Source: Chloroflexota bacterium (GTDB taxonomy: Bacteria; Chloroflexota; Dehalococcoidia; UBA2979). Taken from it: a stretch of DNA of 5,195 nt. Positions 3,163 through 5,195 of this stretch are shown here, one piece after another. The translations under genes were made by a program, and so were the position numbers. The stretch spans positions 1 to 5,195 of the forward strand of contig VYDC01000260.1 in the NCBI GenBank assembly GCA_009843585.1, read 5' to 3'. How positions within the stretch are numbered: position 1 is the stretch's first letter; each line of letters opens with the position of its first letter. Under the pieces are notes generated by a model, which was not told where the DNA came from, searched no databases, and worked only from the letters and a program-made list of their open reading frames with translations.

Positions 3163-5195
3163 CTACCGGCCGGGGACCGCCTCCTCGAGGCGCCGCCGGA
3201 GTTGCCGCGCCAGCTCCGAAGCGAAGGGGAGCGACATGAAGACCTGCCCGCCTTCCGCGTCCCACCGGCTCTGGACGACCCGGACGAGGCCGGCGACCTC
3301 CTCCGGGGCCGGCCGCTCTATGGTCCGGGCCAAGTAGTCAGCGCCCTCTCCCGCCTCGTCGGTCGGCGGCCTGAACCCCTCATCCCGGCCAACGCAGAGT
3401 GCCTCGTACAGCCACTCCGACGCCGCGTCCGCGTCCCCCTCCCGCCGCGCCACCTCGAGATGGTGCAGCGACCAGCCCGACCGACCGAGGAAACGGCGCA
3501 CTCCCCCCAGGAGCGGGGGCCCCTCCGCGCGCCTCACCACCTGGCGCAGGAGCCGCGCCGAGACGGCGGCGCCGGTCGCCGGATCGGCGCTCGCGAGACG
3601 CCGCGACGCCGCCCCGCAGAGCGCCGCCCACTCGACGTCGGCGCCCATGCCGTCGAGCACTGAGAGCGCGTCGAGGGCATCGCCGATCCCCTTCCCGGCG
3701 ATGCCCGTGCGCACCAGGTCGCGGAGCTCCCCCAGCACGCCCTCGGCGATGTCGAGCCGCGCCGGCGGAGCCTCTCCCTCGCGCAGGGAGCCGAGCCCGG
3801 CGAGCATCGCGAAGATGGCGTCGGCGCTCCCGGCGACGGGCAGGACCAGCCGGTCGAACCTGCCCAGGAGGAGGGCCGCTCCCTCGGCCCAGCCGGCCGC
3901 GTGCTCCGGGGCGATGGGCTCATCGAGGATCTCCGCGACGATCGCCGACGCGCGGTCCCCGGGGAGGATGCCGAGCAGGCCCGAGAGGGCCGCGGCCCGA
4001 TCCCGGGTGAGGAGGAAGGGGCCGCTCGACCGCCACTGCACCTCGCTCGCCCACGTCGCCATGCTCTCCGCCACCGCGGGCCACGCGTCGTCGGGGCGGC
4101 TCCCCTCGGGGATCTGAGCGAGATGATCCGCGACCCGGAGCAGCTGGTCCGGAGAGGTGCCGCTGGCCATGCGCACGAGCCGCCCCAGGTCCAGCAGCAG
4201 CACCTCCCAGAAGCCGTCGCGGGCGAGGAGCTTGATGAGGGCGCGGGTGTCGTCCTGAAGCAGCGCCTGCCGCAGCCGGGGCCCCAGCAGCAGCTCGACC
4301 GCCCTGCCGGGTTCCCTGCTCAGGGCGATGGCGGCGAGGTGGGCCTCGACGCCGTCGTCGAGCAGGTCCGTCAGCGCGGCTCCCCGCAGCGGGCCGTCGC
4401 GCAGGGCCGCGGCCACGTCGGCGCTCGCGCCTCGCAGGCAGGCGTAGTACGCGAGGCTCGAGAGGGGCAGCAGGTGCTGCCATTCGCGGTGGAGCACCCC
4501 GATGTGGTTGACGTACTGCTTGAGCTCGCGCGGCGTCGGGGAGCGGCCCTCGCCGTCGAGCTTGTGCGCGTAGAGGCGGTAGACGGTGTCGAGGTCCTCC
4601 CCGTGGGCGGGCAGCGCGCGCCGCAGCAGCGCCCCCAGGTAGTCGCGCCAGTCGGTGAGGAGCGGGACGGGAACCGCGAACCGCAGCAGCACGGTCTTCT
4701 CGATGAACGACTCCGCGCGCGCCTCCCGGGGCGCGGCGAGCGGGGGAGGGGCGGGCGGCTCATAGCCCATGAAGTCCACGCCTCGATGCTCTCGCCTCCC
4801 GCGGCCGCCCCACAGCCGCTCCATCGCGTGCCGGTCGTAGGGCAGGAGGATCCACAGCCGCCGCAGCCAGTCGGGCTCGGGGCCGTGCGGGTGATGGAGG
4901 AAGGTCTGCAGCGTCGTCCAGATGGCGCGCGCATCGTCGGGCGCCACGCGGTCCAGGTTGTCGACCACGATGACGAGCCGCCGGCGGCCGGGGCCTCCCA
5001 GCACACTCCCCATCAGATCCCGGAAGCTCGCCTCGAACTCGACGGAGGTGGGGTTCGGCGTCTCGATCGTCTCGCGATCGTGCTGGGAGTCGACGACGGC
5101 GAGGGGCCAGCTCGCGCGCGCCCACTGCGCCAGCCCGATCGCGACGCCCGCCGCCAGGAGTGCCGCGGAGGCGGCCACTCCCCCCACCACCCAGG
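3163..5195 (-). CDS. KAP-family P-loop NTPase, 5' end outside the window
   Basis: This is the C-terminal part of a large membrane-associated ATPase. The frame is open through the right edge, so the true start and the Walker A loop lie outside. Residue numbers count from the GTG codon at 5190, which is probably not a start. Residues 2-20 are a hydrophobic, Ala/Gly/Val/Leu-rich likely transmembrane helix. Residues 71-82 carry a Walker B strand, RLVIVVDNLDRV, with Asp77 and Asp80. Residues 112-127 include LWILLPYDR, where KAP proteins have their next core strand. Residues 220-231 (PRELKQYVNHIG) match the family's PRxxKxxxN segment. A membrane segment just before Walker B is the KAP hallmark, because the helices are inserted between Walker A and B. 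The remaining 430 or so residues are Leu/Ala-rich and look helical; I recognise no domain there. KAP proteins include the phage-exclusion protein PifA, so defence is plausible. The ATPase call is strong; the role is inferred. Confidence 0.86.
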   Translation of the reverse strand, partial: WVVGGVAASAALLAAGVAIGLAQWARASWPLAVVDSQHDRETIETPNPTSVEFEASFRDLMGSVLGGPGRRRLVIVVDNLDRVAPDDARAIWTTLQTFLHHPHGPEPDWLRRLWILLPYDRHAMERLWGGRGRREHRGVDFMGYEPPAPPPLAAPREARAESFIEKTVLLRFAVPVPLLTDWRDYLGALLRRALPAHGEDLDTVYRLYAHKLDGEGRSPTPRELKQYVNHIGVLHREWQHLLPLSSLAYYACLRGASADVAAALRDGPLRGAALTDLLDDGVEAHLAAIALSREPGRAVELLLGPRLRQALLQDDTRALIKLLARDGFWEVLLLDLGRLVRMASGTSPDQLLRVADHLAQIPEGSRPDDAWPAVAESMATWASEVQWRSSGPFLLTRDRAAALSGLLGILPGDRASAIVAEILDEPIAPEHAAGWAEGAALLLGRFDRLVLPVAGSADAIFAMLAGLGSLREGEAPPARLDIAEGVLGELRDLVRTGIAGKGIGDALDALSVLDGMGADVEWAALCGAASRRLASADPATGAAVSARLLRQVVRRAEGPPLLGGVRRFLGRSGWSLHHLEVARREGDADAASEWLYEALCVGRDEGFRPPTDEAGEGADYLARTIERPAPEEVAGLVRVVQSRWDAEGGQVFMSLPFASELARQLRRRLEEAVPGR
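5130..5190 (-). other. Predicted transmembrane segment of the KAP NTPase
   Basis: The first 20 or so in-window residues of the KAP protein form an uninterrupted hydrophobic run without charges, rich in Ala, Val, Leu and Gly. A Trp- and Arg-containing stretch follows, typical of a membrane interface. It lies about 50 residues before the Walker B strand. It is probably the last of the membrane helices that KAP proteins carry inside the NTPase domain. Confidence 0.6.

Noticed and set aside
2472..3239. Plus-strand 255-codon frame opposite the HEPN gene and upstream gap
   Set aside because: Its length comes from the low stop-codon frequency in high-GC DNA. The C-terminal half is Pro/Ala/Gly repeats and no domain is visible.
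3079..4117. Plus-strand frames opposite the KAP gene
   Set aside because: They mirror the codon structure of the KAP gene and give Arg/Pro-rich translations.

Overview
This is a very GC-rich bacterial window (roughly 70% G+C by eye, with G/C dominating third codon positions in the real genes). That fits an actinobacterium or another high-GC soil lineage, but nothing here fixes the phylum. Every gene I can support lies on the minus strand. The window holds no RNA gene, insertion sequence, CRISPR array or recognisable plus-strand gene. The many long open frames on the plus strand are Arg/Pro/Ala-rich shadows of the minus-strand genes.

In transcription order, from the right-hand edge leftwards, the layout is as follows. 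(1) 5195-3163 is the C-terminal part of a large membrane-anchored KAP-family P-loop NTPase, with its start beyond the window. (2) 2945-2355 is a 196-residue HEPN protein resembling AbiU2, with an R-x5-H motif; a long stem-loop follows it. (3) 2101-1817 is a minimal 94-residue staphylococcal-nuclease-like protein. It has its own good -35/-10 promoter and Shine-Dalgarno sequence and is followed by a cluster of hairpins. (4) 1497-676 is a 273-residue protein of no named family. Its C-terminal half is helical, with an R-x5-HG motif suggestive of an Abi_C/HEPN-like fold. (5) 611-4 is a protein resembling the C-terminal part of some restriction-endonuclease-like proteins. Its reading frame appears broken by a one-base shift at a run of six C, and it ends at a stop four bases from the left edge.

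The gene content (KAP ATPase, HEPN AbiU2-like, SNase-like nuclease, HEPN-like, nuclease-like) suggests a defence or accessory island. KAP proteins include the F-plasmid phage-exclusion protein PifA, AbiU2 comes from a lactococcal abortive-infection locus, and HEPN proteins are commonly RNases. The genes do not form one tight operon. The gaps are about 217, 253, 319 and 64 bases, and the SNase gene has its own promoter. Co-function is therefore an inference; the sequence shows only co-location and shared orientation.
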